A stretch of DNA of 64,000 nt from Cymbomonas tetramitiformis. Taxonomy: Eukaryota; Chlorophyta; Pyramimonadophyceae; Pyramimonadales; Pyramimonadaceae. The translations under genes and the position numbers were made by a program. Position 1 is the first letter of the stretch. Each line of letters starts with the position of its first letter. Below the pieces are notes generated by a model. It did not search any database. It was not told where the DNA came from and saw only the letters and a list, made by a program, of their open reading frames with translations. The stretch lies in the NCBI GenBank assembly GCA_001247695.2, contig LGRX02003538.1:1-64000 (forward strand), given 5' to 3'. Below, in pieces: positions 1-10,894 of this stretch.

Positions 1-352
1 TCGTGGTCGAAATCTGAGTTGAAACTGATTTTGTCGCCGAAAGAGCCGGCGATTCCCCCACTCCAACATCGCAAAACTTTCCGTTCGAAATTCCAAAAAC
101 AGCGGTCTCGGCCGAAACACCACCAACTTGTGGCTCACTAGCCACCAAGATGTTCAAAACAATCGGAGAATTCTCGGTAGAAACTGCCGAAATCTGAGCC
201 GCCTCACGGAAATGCGAAATAGCTAAATGCATGGAAGAGCATAAAGATGTGAGTTGAGATCTCTTGAGAGTTGAGACTCTCGCAAAACCAGTGTCGACAG
301 ATCCCAAAAGAGCTAGGAGCTCTTCACTCTCCAAAATCTGCGCTGAATTCAT
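1..352 (-). CDS. gag-like protein of TR-GAG#3, N-terminal part
   Basis: The open frame starts at the ATG at 352-350 and runs off the window. The N-terminus (MNSAQILESEELLALL) matches the other two family members (MTSTQILESEELLALL, MTSSHILESGELMALS), which fixes the start. Unlike those copies, this stretch has no frameshift. No known domain is visible: there is no zinc knuckle, protease or reverse transcriptase. Calling it gag-like rests only on its being the sole ORF between LTRs. The function is unknown. Confidence 0.6.
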   Translation of the reverse strand, partial: MNSAQILESEELLALLGSVDTGFARVSTLKRSQLTSLCSSMHLAISHFREAAQISAVSTENSPIVLNILVASEPQVGGVSAETAVFGISNGKFCDVGVGESPALSATKSVSTQISTT

Positions 353-588
353 AATCGAATAAAGAAGCGAATACAAATCCAAATAAAGATCGCAAACGAA
401 AAATCGTCGGAGAGCACCACCTCGTCGAAATCACCCAAAGCCGTAAGCAGCCGCCTCCAGAAAATACGTAGAATCTGTCCTAAAGCGTCCCACAAGGCGT
501 GGAGACGCTTAACCGAAAGATAGGGCGGAAATAAAATAAAATTCTACGCTAAAATTCAGTTCACGCAAGCGTGAGAAGGACCATAACC

Positions 589-765
589 TGCTGGAAACAG
601 CAGCTCAGGCAGTGAGGACCCGCTGCCGACGGTGAAACAACGGATCACTAAACTCGGATATACGAACGATATATACCCGAGATGAGTGACACAGGCTGAC
701 CACCGAAGATGACATACAGGAATGACACTAGACTGTACGAACTAGTCGTAGTGTCAATTCCAGCA
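589..765 (-). repeat. LTR (177 bp) of TR-GAG#3
   Basis: Same 177-bp repeat as at 9551-9727, 12044-12220 and 14274-14450, and the 3-prime LTR at 45233-45411. It begins TGCTGGAA and ends TTCCAGCA on the minus strand, with GGTTATGG just inside, the primer-binding position. Confidence 0.85.
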
Positions 766-790
766 TGGTATGCTACAGACTGTATGTCAT

Positions 791-944
791 TATAATAATA
801 ATAATAATAATAAAACATTTACGCTAGCAGAAGGGACAATGTCCTGAGAGTGCGGTAACCCTGCAAAGCAGGCTAGTGAAAACACTAGGGGCTACTCCCT
901 CTACTATAGCGCGCCCACAAAGGGGCTCAACCCACTTTTCAGCA
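791..944 (-). mobile_element. SINE-like short interspersed repeat with TTA-repeat tail, copy 1
   Basis: About 135 bp here recur almost unchanged at 46,033-46,177. Read on the minus strand, the unit starts TGCTGAAAAGTGGG and ends in a run of ATT/TTA triplets, as SINE and LINE tails do. It holds two perfect short hairpins, CCTGC/GCAGG and CTAGTG/CACTAG. No convincing Pol III A and B boxes are visible, so the SINE label is an inference from the tail and the dispersed copies. Confidence 0.5.
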
Positions 945-1242
945 CTGATCAACTGACGGTCAACTGACGTAACAGTATGCCAATCCACTTTTTTTCACGG
1001 GGAAGCCGATTCCCCCCCCACTGTATGGGGGGCCTGCTTCTCCTTTGCGTCACCCCTCGCTGTGTGTGGCATGTGTCACACGTGACCGTGTCTCCGTCAC
1101 TTTAGCCTGCTCTAGTTAGACAGTCAGTCCGTATGTCTTCCCAGTTTATGCTATTCCGTTTCCGAGCACCCGGCACTGTGTTTTCTGTGACATATCGTGC
1201 ATATATATATCTTATATATATACCCTCAGTTCTCCCTTTCTG
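945..1242. other. no gene recognised; degraded repeat
   Basis: No coding signal. It includes a GGGGAAGCC...CCCCCC segment near 1000-1090 that looks like a decayed relative of the LTR at 1243-1477 and 2722-2957. Confidence 0.4.
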
Positions 1243-1477
1243 TCAAGACAGACTTTCGCCCCCCCCATAAAATGGGGGCGATTGTCTCTTCCTGTTTCAC
1301 CCCTCGCCGTGTAGTGTCACTTGCATCTTGCCTGCCGTCAGTTCCGTCTGATAATAAAACACCTAAGTTATTTTATTGTCTCATCTTAGTCTTCGTGTGT
1401 ATTTGCGAGTGCCCGACTGTTTTTTTTGGAGTCCAACCTGAATATATATCACAGACATATTTCAGGTTCTCCATTAG
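1243..1477 (+). repeat. upstream LTR-like direct repeat
   Basis: Matches 2722-2957 over about 230 bp with few differences. It contains a C-run/G-run hairpin (AGACAG...CTGTCT) at its start. Confidence 0.65.
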
Positions 1478-1566
1478 GTTATGGTGCCCTTACACGCTTA
1501 TTTTTACGTACCTCGTTGACTCGTTGACAACGATCGCTTCGCGCCCTACGATTCTATCCGACATTT

Positions 1567-1775
1567 TTTTTAGTACCGACATCTTCCTAGTACCGACATC
1601 TTCCTAGTACCGACATCTTCCGACAATTTACTTCCGACATCGACCTCCTTGCCTTCGCAAAGGTCACCCTTAGTCCCGACATCTCGTTCTAGTACCGACA
1701 TCTTTTACGAGTACCGACATCTAGCGCACTTTTTCGTGCCGCGTGACCACTCAACTAATACCGACATCTACGCCT
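1567..1775 (+). repeat. short tandem motif AGTACCGACATCTT
   Basis: Three adjacent copies of a 17-bp unit near 1571-1620 and further scattered copies to 1775. The CCGACATCT core also occurs in the terminal repeats of the Mutator-like element at 32,825, which may be coincidence. Confidence 0.6.
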
Positions 1776-1818
1776 TCAACACTCTGGCCAGCAGCACCTC
1801 TGCTGCCGGAAAATTGGC

Positions 1819-2430
1819 TTACCGCACGACGTTTTTGACGTCACCACCGTTTTCCCCGCGAAAATCTATCCCGAATTGACCTTCCATCGCTGGATTCGGT
1901 TGATTTTTCAAAAAGTTATCTCTCCGCTTGGGAACCCTATCTTTTGGTCCGCAGAGTTCTGCAGCTTGCTGTCGGCCATGTTTGTTGAGCTCCAACGTGC
2001 TCGCATGGCCGCTGTTCGGGATGCTCTTGCGTCCCTTCGAGCGCATCGGCAGCTTTTTACCGCGGACTATGGTCTGGTGGTGTCTGGTGGTGCTTATGCA
2101 CCAGACACCAAAGTCGAGTCCATCAAACCCATCGTCGACATGAGCCTTGACCACTACGAGCTCACCCCACAACATCCTCCACTCTCCCCTCCACCCTGCG
2201 TGCCCCTTGGCCACTGTCTGGTGGTGTTTGGTGGTGCTGCGGCCCTCATCCCACCGCGTTTCCTCTCTGCTTTCGCACTTGTGTGCGGCGGAGTGGAGGC
2301 ACACCTCATCTTCCACCTTCGCCTCTCTCAGAGTGCCCGCGTCACCGCACGCGCTCTGGTGGTGCCGCCCACCCTCGCCCCGCACCGCGTGGGCGTTGGT
2401 TGACCGCATCCTGGCGGCGCTAAACTTCAT
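1819..2430. other. overlapping open frames on both strands, no gene recognised
   Basis: A 175-residue frame on the plus strand (1876-2403) and a 203-residue frame on the minus strand (1819-2430) overlap almost entirely. Neither has a recognisable domain. The stretch is locally GC-rich and holds the repeated phrase GTCTGGTGGTGT. It lies inside the putative small LTR element and could be a decayed internal region. I do not call a gene. Confidence 0.3.
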
Positions 2431-2721
2431 CCGCCATCGAGAGCTACGCCGCCATCCACCCTCGACCGCTAGAGCCTAGGATTGCCGGCTGGCCTGCGGG
2501 AGTAGCTTATCCCCGCAGCACATGCATGGGCGTGAGCCCCTAGAGCACGCATCTAGAGACCAACGCAGGCGGAGCCACACTAGTTGGGTTGAAAAAGACC
2601 CCTTTGGGTCTCACAAGATGTATGTTTCCTTAGGGTTTCGCCTTTGTGCTTGCCGTAGGATGTTAGGCCTGGCCTGGCAAGTTGGCATCGTGGCACCTCA
2701 CACCTTCAGGGTGAGACGGTG

Positions 2722-2957
2722 TCATGGGGAGACAGACTTTCGCCCCCCATAAAATGGGGGTGACTGTCTCTTCCTGTTTCACCCCTCGCCGTGTAGTGTC
2801 ACTTGCATCTTGCCTGCCGTCAGTTCCGTCTGATAATAAAACACCTAAGTTATTTTATTATCTCATCTTAGTCTTCGTGTGTATTTGCGAGTGCCCGACT
2901 GTTTTTTTGGAGTCCAACCTGAATATATATCACAGACATATTTCAGGTTCGCCATTA
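2722..2957 (+). repeat. downstream LTR-like direct repeat
   Basis: Starts TCATGGGGAGACAG and ends CCATTA. The same TCATGGGGA start is shared with the LTRs at 44,336 and 44,727, so the two families are related. Confidence 0.65.
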
Positions 2958-3727
2958 GTGAGAAGTATACAGGTATTCCAAGGCGAATACTTTTTTTGAG
3001 CCTTTGAACGACCCCATCCGCAACCGCACCAGCTTCGTTTGCAGTCGCGACTGCAAGCTAAGTTGATGCGGTTTAAGATGGGGTGGACCCCCATGGGATG
3101 AAAAGCTTGGCAGTCGAGGGGTTTTCGAGCGTTTCGTCAGCGCACGACACTTGGCACTGATATTATTGATAGTAATATCAGTTCACCCTCGCTTAAGCGC
3201 AAGCACTTTCATTAAGTATACTCGAAACGAGCGCATCTTAACATTGAGCTTTTTGGGTTTGGGTTTGAATGTTCCCAAACCCAAAAATGCCAAACAGTCA
3301 AGGCCTTCCCGAGCGTTCTAGCACGCGAGACTTGGCACAAATATTTCTAACATATATTTCTTCAAGTCATCCAACGCACAGCATCCGAAACGAACTGTGC
3401 GCAAAACGGCAGATCTATTTCTTTGGCAGATTTATTGGGTTACGGTTTGTTTCCCAAACCCAACAAATCTGCCTTAGAAATAAATCGCGCGTTTCGCGCA
3501 CAAATTACTTGAAGCCTTGAGCTTCAGGTAACTTAAAGATATGTATCTAGGCCGTGTTTGTGCCAAATTTCGTGCGCTAGAACGCACGGGAAGGCCTTGC
3601 CTGTTTGGCATTTTTTGGTTTGGGAACACGATTCAAACCCAAACCCAAAAGGCTCAATGCTAAGATGCGCTCGTTTCGAGTATACTTAATGAAAGTGCTT
3701 GCGCTTAAGAGGGTGAACTGGTATTAC

Positions 3728-4306
3728 TGTCAGGGTTATGACCGATGACATATGTGGCATCCATGTCATACGTGTCATACCTGTCAGACATGTCATACCT
3801 GTCAGACATGTCATATCATGTCATGTCATGTCGTGTCATGTCATGTCATATATTATAATGACAGACAGTCGTCAGTACGGTCGACTATGATATGTACAGT
3901 CATACCATCTGTCATTTACTCAAGGTGAGACTTGAGTGACACCTGTCATCGAGAGGCCAGGTTGTGGACTCGAGATGGCAAAGCAAGATGAAGTCTTGAA
4001 GAACCGAAAGTGTTCGGAGAAAACTCATCTTCGCTTCAAGCATGTTCTGAACAAGCATGCGAGTATCATATGGCTTATTCGTTCAGCCGATACTGATTGT
4101 TCAACCAATGCCTTGGGTTCACAACCCAATTGTGGTGGTATCTATGAGATACGGGGCATTGCGTAAATGAGGTAGCGTTGAGCTACAGCAGTCACTTCTT
4201 GAGAAGCGCTGCACTCATATCCACACGTACTCTGCGTGAGCTATTAACGTTCAATAATAGCCTCACTTTATATCATATCTATTCGCTTGCTAGCGAAGCC
4301 CTATCA
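3728..4306 (+). repeat. 5-prime LTR (579 bp) of the deleted Gypsy-B derivative
   Basis: Begins TGTCAGGG, ends CCCTATCA. The first 120 bp form a TGTCAT-rich minisatellite that varies between copies. Confidence 0.85.
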
Positions 4307-5348
4307 GTTGGTATTCTCCGTCTCGTCAAGGCGACGAACGAGGACGCATCTAGTGTGAGTGCAGCAGTAGATATTGAATTTTGTGTGCGCAGGTTTGCGG
4401 AGCGCGTATATCATCAGGCGCCGCAGTCGCACATATCAACATATCTGCATAATATCGACCGCTGCATAATAAACAGCGAAAACAGTGCGCGAGGAGACAT
4501 CGTCGTAATCGCAGTTGTTCGTACATACCGTCAGAGATAACAACGCGAGAAGGTGTGCATGCAGCATGCCGATCGCACATATGCGCAGTTATCATTCGCA
4601 ATTGTACGAGATTCGACATATTGAGACGCGAATGAATAAATCATCATCAGAATATGATCCGTGCGAAAAATGGCATTTGTATCATATGCCGTTCACATTG
4701 CGACAGAGATGTGCTCATTATTCGCAGCGCGCACAATAGCGATTTTGATAATCACAATAAATCGCTACTGCACTGAACGATTACCTTGCAGTTTTTGATG
4801 ACGAGATCAGTGTGCATGGTGTCATCAAAATATCGTCATTTCAAATAAGTTGCAATAATCACTCGTCTGCGCGCATCATGATTATCCTTGACAGAATATG
4901 TACATACCTGTTGGAATTATCATGAACAGATGACGCATGATGACAGTATAATATGCAGCATGCCATACAAGTCTGTGATGCTTGCCGAGATAGTATTATC
5001 CATTCACTGTCAGATTCACATACAAGCTTGCAATCATGAGTGTGTACTATATGTTGTGTGAGTAGCTATACACACACACACACACACTCAGTATGACAGA
5101 TAAGTGGATGCTCTGCAGCAATATCCTGGTGTGTACAATTATTTGGGTGTGCAGTGATTATAATACTTGCAGCACCACACACACACACACACTTGCAGTA
5201 TATACTAATCATTCAGTATATACTAAGTGCATGCAGCAGATGTACATTATAATACATGTGCATTATAATAATGAGCAACTATGCCATTGTGACATGTGCA
5301 TACATTTATGCATTCAGCTTGATCACGTTAGCAGTTGTCATGCATAAA

Positions 5349-5373
5349 CCAGCTTGATCACGATAGCAGCTGG
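5349..5373 (+). promoter_or_regulatory. leader stem-loop with palindromic TGATCA loop, copy 1
   Basis: Perfect 6-bp stem CCAGCT/AGCTGG closing a 13-nt loop that contains the self-complementary TGATCA. A degenerate copy precedes it at 5315-5337. Exact or near-exact copies occur at 5978-6002 and 15024-15048. Confidence 0.55.
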
Positions 5374-5977
5374 TATATATGATCTCATATAATAATGCAT
5401 CAGACATTGCACAAAAGCATACCTGCTGTGCATGTAAACTATATTTGAACCCATATGGTGTAAGGTGCCTATTCAGTGGTCTTAACACAATAATTAGCTC
5501 AATATACTCTGACGCAGGATTTGGGATGAGTATATTTGTTCTATTGTGGATCACTGAAAGGAATGCTCACCGGAACTATATGTGAAATAAATCAAAGCAG
5601 CTCATCACTGCAGATGAGATATGCAGGATTACAATCATTAACTAAGCTGATATACATCATATTAAATACATTCTGTGATTGGTATACATATCATCCTATA
5701 TGATAGACCAACTTGGTATAGTGTAATGAATCAGTAATTACCTATATACAAGTGTGTGTAGTAGCACAAATCCCACACACACACACAATGTACTCAATCA
5801 GAAAGTACATGTACATAAGTCGCTGCATACACAAGTCACTGCAACTTATGTGTATGACATTACACTGATTCACAAGTGTAATAAATAAGTCACTAACACT
5901 ACTATGTAAGTTGACAATGCACTGACTCGAAAGTGTAATGATCAAGAATCATATCAACACATAATACATAGTACCAT

Positions 5978-6002
5978 CCAGCTTGATCACGATAGCAGCT
6001 GG
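5978..6002 (+). promoter_or_regulatory. leader stem-loop with palindromic TGATCA loop, copy 2
   Basis: Same stem and loop as 5349-5373, 630 bp further into the same leader. Confidence 0.55.
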
Positions 6003-7583
6003 ATGTCAAGTGATGGCGATAAATATGGGACAGAATCAACCAACATGCTGTAGGGTTGGATGGAGAAATCTCCATACCCGAAGGCATTATACAATGCTCA
6101 AATAAGCAGTTGGTCACTGCTGAGCATTGTCCATTCGTCTCACATATCATCGCTGGAGCAACAACAACAACTACAATGCATTATGACAATTGATTCAGAA
6201 TTGATCATTTCAAATTGCATGTACACTCTCAGATCAGTAACTATATATTGAACGGATAGAGGTTGTTGTGGACATTACACACACACACTGTTGTGTTGTG
6301 TGAGACTGCTTAGATATATTTATCAAGCTATGTCCAAATCTACTTGGAAACTAAAGATATCATTTTGATACTCTTTCAGTAAGTAGATAATAGGTTCTGA
6401 CAAGTTATCACTTAAGTTATCATACTTAAAGTTGATATTCCTAAAATAAATCTTGGTCCATTTTCCATGGGTTTAAATCAGCAAAACCCATATGTGTGTG
6501 CAATCACACATACTGACCATCAGATATCTTCACTAAAAAAGCCATGAAAAATGTCATGTGCAAAAGTGAGATAAGTTACGTGAGTTCTGTAGGATGCACA
6601 TTACACAACCACTGATATATATGTACTATAGTACATATATAAGTGGCCAAAAAAGGTGGAAAATGGGTAAAAATCGTTGGCGATAAATTTCAAAACTGAA
6701 AATCCGACTCCATTTTTTCACGAATTGTGATTTTATACCTATTAAGGTATCTGAAAAACATAATGTGCATAGTCATATCTCGTGTAACACCCTAAATATC
6801 ATGTGTGTAACACCTAGGGGTATACATAGTTGCTGTACCAAAATACGTAAAAAAAACTCACACGTATGATTTGAAAATGAAAATTTGGGTTTCATTTTTT
6901 TCGTTACCCTATTTTATTAGCTATTGAAAAATATGCTCAAAATAGTACAGCACCTGTAACGCCCTAATATTATATATATTCACGTGTACAATTACAGGGG
7001 TGTAACATACCTCCTAAATACCACATGATACACAGTGAAATATTAAATGCAGTTTTGTTTCAATTTCTTTGAAAAATGTTCATACTGCTTTGATTTGACA
7101 TATTTTAGGGTTACTGATAACAAGTAACACCCTAATATCACTGTGGAAGATAAGGGTCACTGTAACACTGTATACCCTGAAATGCCACCTATATAATAGG
7201 AAACACTTTATGTTTGGCATTATATCATGCTGAAATCAGCACAGTCATGACAATATATCGGGCAACAACCCAAGAACTGTCGGGCAACAGCCCAAAAACT
7301 GTAGGGCTGCAACCCTAAAACTGTATAAGCTGCTTCCTATAAGGACTGCATGCTATATTGTGAGGTATTAAGGCACTTGACAACTGCCTGTGGGTTCACA
7401 CTTCCTTGAGGGGGGAAGAAGGTGGATATATACATACATCACCTCATTATTATGTGCAGAAATAATACATGTACAATATATATAGATATATAACATATTA
7501 TATATCACACACACACACACACACACTCAGCCAGTTGAAGGTATTTTGGTGTTGTGTTATGTTTTATAGATGGCAGAAGAACC

Positions 7584-8174
7584 ATGACCGATGACATATG
7601 TGTCATTCATGCCATACGTGTCATACCTGTCAGACATGTCATATCATGTCATATCATGTCATGTCATGTCATGTCATGTCATGTCATGTCATGTCATGTC
7701 ATGTCGTGTCATGTCATATATTATAATGACAGACAGTCGTCAGTACGGTCGACTATGACATGTACAGTCATACCATCTGTCATTTACTCAAGGTGAGACT
7801 TGAGTGACACCTGTCATCGAGAGGCCAGGTTGTGGACTCGAGATGACAAAGCAAGATGAAGCCTTGAAGAACCGAAAGTGTTCGGAGAAAACTCATCTTC
7901 GCTTCAAGCATGTTCTGAACAAGCATGCGAGTATCATATGGCTTATTCGTTCAGCCGATACTGATTGTTCAACCAATGCCTTGGGTTCACAACCCAATTG
8001 TGGTGGTATCTATGAGATACGGGGCATTGCGTAAATGGGGTAGCGTTGAGCTACAGCAGTCACTTCTTGAGAAGCGTTGCACTCATATCCACACGTACTC
8101 TGCGTGAGCTATTAACGTTCAATAATAGCCTCACTTTATATCATATCTATTCGCTTGCTAGCGAAGCCCTATCA
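7584..8174 (+). repeat. 3-prime LTR of the deleted Gypsy-B derivative, 5-prime end clipped
   Basis: Matches 3738-4306. The first TGTCAGGGTT is replaced by leader/gag sequence at the deletion junction. The TGTCA minisatellite is longer here. Ends CCCTATCA followed by the duplication ATTAC. Confidence 0.85.
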
Positions 8175-8242
8175 ATTACTATCAATAATATCAGTGAATA
8201 ATATTAGTGCCAAGTTTCGTGCGCTGAAACGCTTGAAAACCC

Positions 8243-9550
8243 TGCTGAGATTCAGTAGTTCAGTACCACGTATGGCGTATGACAGTGACAGTGACAGTAC
8301 AGTGACTTCCTACCTGTACTCAGTAGTTCGACTTCGGTAGCTTAGACTGTGACACACGATATGATTGCCTAGTGACGGCCTCAGAGCTTAGATAGCCTGA
8401 GAGTCGTGTATTCATTTCTATCTTTTGAGATACCCGATTGCCTCGCTCAAACCCTACGGCGTTCAGCGTTTTCACTGTGTCACTAGGACATTCTAGTAGG
8501 CTATAGGCCCACCACTTGCCTAAAGTGGTTTTGATTCAAAGCCACTAAATGGCTGGCTAAAGCTGTAGAGGGGCGAGCGTGGCTGAGTAGGTAGAATGTT
8601 GCGGGGCGCCGCGTTTTCGCGGTGCAACTGACTGCGTAGATGATGAGGTAAGCGCGACGAGTGGCGGAGGAGAGTATGGAGGAGAAGGGTCAGAGAGCGC
8701 TGGGGCCCCCGACTGTATGCAGCATCGCGCAGAGTATGGCACCTAGTGGCTCGCGACACGTTAACATGGGACATGACAGCGGATTCGACAAGCGCGAGGA
8801 CCTCGACCCCCCAACTCTTACTTTCCGCCCAACCCCACCGCTCCGCACTTTTCCTCGTGACTCTATGCTTCTTTACCCGTGTCATTTTACCTTAATTCGC
8901 CACGCTTGCCGCTTGTTCGTGTTTATTGAGCGCATTTACGGATCTTACGGTCGAGTTGACCGTTTTTGGACGCTTGGCGTTTACGGAGTTTTGGGATCCA
9001 GACATTTTCCTTTGGGGGATATTTTTACTTCGCCAAACCCGGCCGTGTCACTGAGTTTCGTGAGCATCGGAGCAGATTTTGAATTTATTTCAGATTTGGC
9101 TCCTTCCTTGAAGGGGGCTGATTGCCTCGCTCAAACCCTACGGCGTTCGGCGTTTTCACCGTGTCACTAGGACATTCTAGTAGGGACATTTTAGGGGTTT
9201 CGGAGGTTTCAAGGGCGCTTGCGGCCCAAATTACTCGCCACGGCCCATTTTTTTCCTCCTCCAGCGCGCCAGCTGTTTTCCATCATTTTCTTGTACCAGG
9301 CACCCCTGCACGAGCCCTGCTACCCCTTGCCACCCCGCCCAACCCCGTACGCCCGATATTTATCACCTCGATTTATGTCAATGTTTTTGTCATTCCTCCA
9401 AGCGCCCAGCCATCGTTGACGTGTAAACGCCCTTCATCCATATCCGCTCGACGCGGTGTGGGATGCCGGCCAAGGCTCTATATCGATATTTTCGATAACC
9501 GATACTATCGATATATCGTATTTATCGCCGATTATCCGGATTGCAATATC
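8243..9550. other. intergenic DNA with a 65-bp direct repeat, no gene recognised
   Basis: Open frames here lack recognisable domains. A 65-bp block starting GATTGCCTCGCTCAAACC occurs at 8436-8500 and again at 9120-9184 with three or so differences. Confidence 0.5.
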
Positions 9551-9727
9551 TGCTGGAATTGGCACTACGACTAGTTCGTACAGTCTAGTGTCATTTCTGT
9601 ATGTCATCTTCGGTGGTCAGCCTGTGTCACTCATCTCGGGTATATATCGATTGTATATCCGAGTTTAGTGATCCGTTGTTTCACCGTCGGCAGCGGGTCC
9701 CCACTGCCTGAGCTGCTGTTTCCAGCA
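9551..9727 (+). repeat. 5-prime LTR (177 bp) of TR-GAG#1
   Basis: Starts TGCTGGAATTGG, ends GTTTCCAGCA. A primer-binding-like TGGTCCC begins five bases further in. Confidence 0.85.
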
Positions 9728-9961
9728 GGTTTTGGTCCCTCTCACGTTCGCGTGAACTGTATTTTAGCGTAGAGTTTTATTTTATTTCCGCTCTATCCTT
9801 CGGTTGAGCGTCTCCACGCCTTGTGGGACGCTTTAGAGAACATTCTACGGATTCTCCGGAAACGGCTGCTTTCGGCTTTGGGAGATTTCGACGGGGTGGT
9901 GCTCTTCGGCAATTTTGCTTGCGATCTTTACTTGATTTTGTTTTCGTTTATCTATTCGATT

Positions 9962-10875
9962 ATGACTTCTTCGCACATTTTGGAGAGTGGAGAGCTTATG
10001 GCTCTCTCGGATTCTGTTAGCGCTGGTTTTGCGAGAGTTCACACTCTCAAAAGGTCACAGATGATCTCTTTGTGTTCGCATCTATGAGCCTAGCTATTTC
10101 GCATCTTCGTTCGCCGCAGATTCACCCGCAGCTTTTGACCGCAGATCCGCCGATTATTTTAGAGATCGTTGTGGCTGGGGAGACCACAGTTGGTGGTGCC
10201 TTGGAGGCCACTGGTTCCGGAGATTTTCGCGGTTCAAAATTGCAGCTTTGCGACGTAGGTGTTGGGGAATCGCCGGTTATTTTGACGGAGAGATCGGTCG
10301 CGACGCAGATTACATCCACAAGACCCTCGCCTAGTATTGCTAGGGCGAGAGACACTGTGCCACAGGCCCCTCCTGTGCGCACAGAAGTTCACTTCGTTCA
10401 CGCGCCCGCTCTATCTGAGCCTCCCTATATGGGCTCTGGGGACCGGCATTTTGAGGAGCATGACACTAGTGAGGACGATGAATCGGAGAACCCCCCTGGG
10501 TACTACGATGATTCTGACAGTTGTGAGGTAGTAGAAGTGGAGCATGATGGCCACTTGGCCGCTCCGCATTTTTCGCACGATCTTCTGGAACAGGAATTCG
10601 AGTTGGGCACAGGTTCCCAGCCAAATTCTTATGGCGGAGTTTTGGAGCCCCCACTTGGGGAGGAATTTTTACCGCAGAGCGAGTTTAATGTTGGCACAGT
10701 TTCTTTTGGGGATGAGCCTGCAATGAACCACGAGAATGAGTACACCGCAGAGGAGTGGGCTGCCTGGGAGGCAGGGGCCTACGATTCCGATGGAACTGGT
10801 GGTGCAGATTTTTATGATGAAGATTCTTCCTATGGGGAAGATGCTGGTTACGATTCTGGCGGTGGCTACTATTGA
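9962..10875 (+). pseudogene. gag-like ORF of TR-GAG#1, one frameshift
   Basis: Starts at the ATG at 9962 (MTSSHILESGEL). The frame is broken near 10,070-10,087, where about two extra bases are present compared with the other copies. It continues in the next frame from SMSLAISHL to the stop at 10,875, giving about 304 residues in all. The C-terminus is strongly acidic and aromatic (EEWAAWEAGAYDSDG, then repeated Asp/Tyr/Gly to the end). It has no zinc knuckle or enzyme domain. The family resemblance across three copies shows it was once under protein-level constraint. Its role is presumed structural (gag), not proven. Confidence 0.6.
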
Positions 10876-10894
10876 AATCTTTAAACAGGCAGGC

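Larger units (their letters stand above)
1..765 (-). mobile_element. TR-GAG#3, gag-only LTR element, truncated by the window edge
   Basis: This is the 5-prime part of a short LTR element read on the minus strand. It has a 177-bp LTR at 589-765, a leader at 353-588 with a TGG primer-binding-like start just inside the LTR, and the start of a gag-like reading frame from 352. It is the same family as the copies at 9,551-45,411 and 12,044-14,450. The LTR has the same length as in those copies and ends TGCTGGAA...TTCCAGCA. The 3-prime half lies outside the window, so its target-site duplication cannot be checked. The family name is mine. Confidence 0.75.
1243..2957 (+). mobile_element. putative small LTR retroelement
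   Basis: Two direct repeats of about 235 bp (1243-1477 and 2722-2957) bound 1.25 kb. Just after the first is GGTTATGG, the same primer-binding context seen after the LTRs of TR-GAG and of the miniature element at 44,336. Just before the second is CTTCAGGGTGAGACGGTG, close to the purine-rich stretch before the second LTR of the miniature element. I infer an LTR element from these. No matching target-site duplication is visible, and the first bases of the upstream copy are altered. Confidence 0.5.
4307..7583 (+). other. long non-coding leader of the Gypsy-B type
   Basis: About 3.3 kb without a coding frame. It shares conserved blocks with 11541-12043, 14456-15991, 30605-31580 and 32263-32824. 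Blocks conserved between diverged copies include a stem-loop with a TGATCA loop, a TGGATCACTGAAAGG segment, a GGATGGAGnnATCTCC hairpin and a 3-prime section rich in GTAACACCCTAA motifs. Their preservation suggests a function in the RNA, such as packaging or priming. Confidence 0.6.
3728..8174 (+). mobile_element. non-autonomous Gypsy-B derivative lacking all of gag-pol
   Basis: The left LTR (3728-4306) starts TGTCAGGG and ends CCCTATCA. The right LTR ends identically at 8174, and the 5-bp duplication ATTAC flanks the pair (3723-3727 and 8175-8179). Two bases after the left LTR comes a primer-binding site starting TGGTATTCTCC. Between lies 3.3 kb of leader related to that of Gypsy-B. The leader runs up to an ATGGCAGAAGAA start codon context near 7570, which matches the gag start context at 36,914, and then jumps straight into the right LTR. 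All of gag-pol and about ten bases of the right LTR are missing in a single deletion. It could move only with proteins from a full copy. Confidence 0.85.
3118..8242. mobile_element. foldback (palindromic) element, split by a later LTR insertion
   Basis: The left arm (about 3118-3445) and right arm (3446-3727, continuing at 8180-8242) are imperfect inverted repeats of each other, centred near 3446. Recognisable matched blocks include the GTTTTCGAGCGTTTC outer part, TTCACCCTCGCTTAAGCG, TTTGGGTTTGGGTTTG and the innermost GGCAGATTTATTGGGTT. The right arm is interrupted by the LTR element at 3728-8174. Removing that element and one copy of ATTAC restores the palindrome. No coding capacity is seen, so this is a non-autonomous foldback/MITE-like element. 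Confidence 0.75.

Noticed and set aside
6780..7180. Interstitial telomere
   Set aside because: CCCTAA occurs only within a longer GTAACACCCTAA motif, spaced irregularly and not in tandem.
8572..8640. Possible tRNA near a TGGCTGAGTAGG A-box-like stretch
   Set aside because: No B-box, no acceptor stem and no plausible anticodon arm could be drawn.
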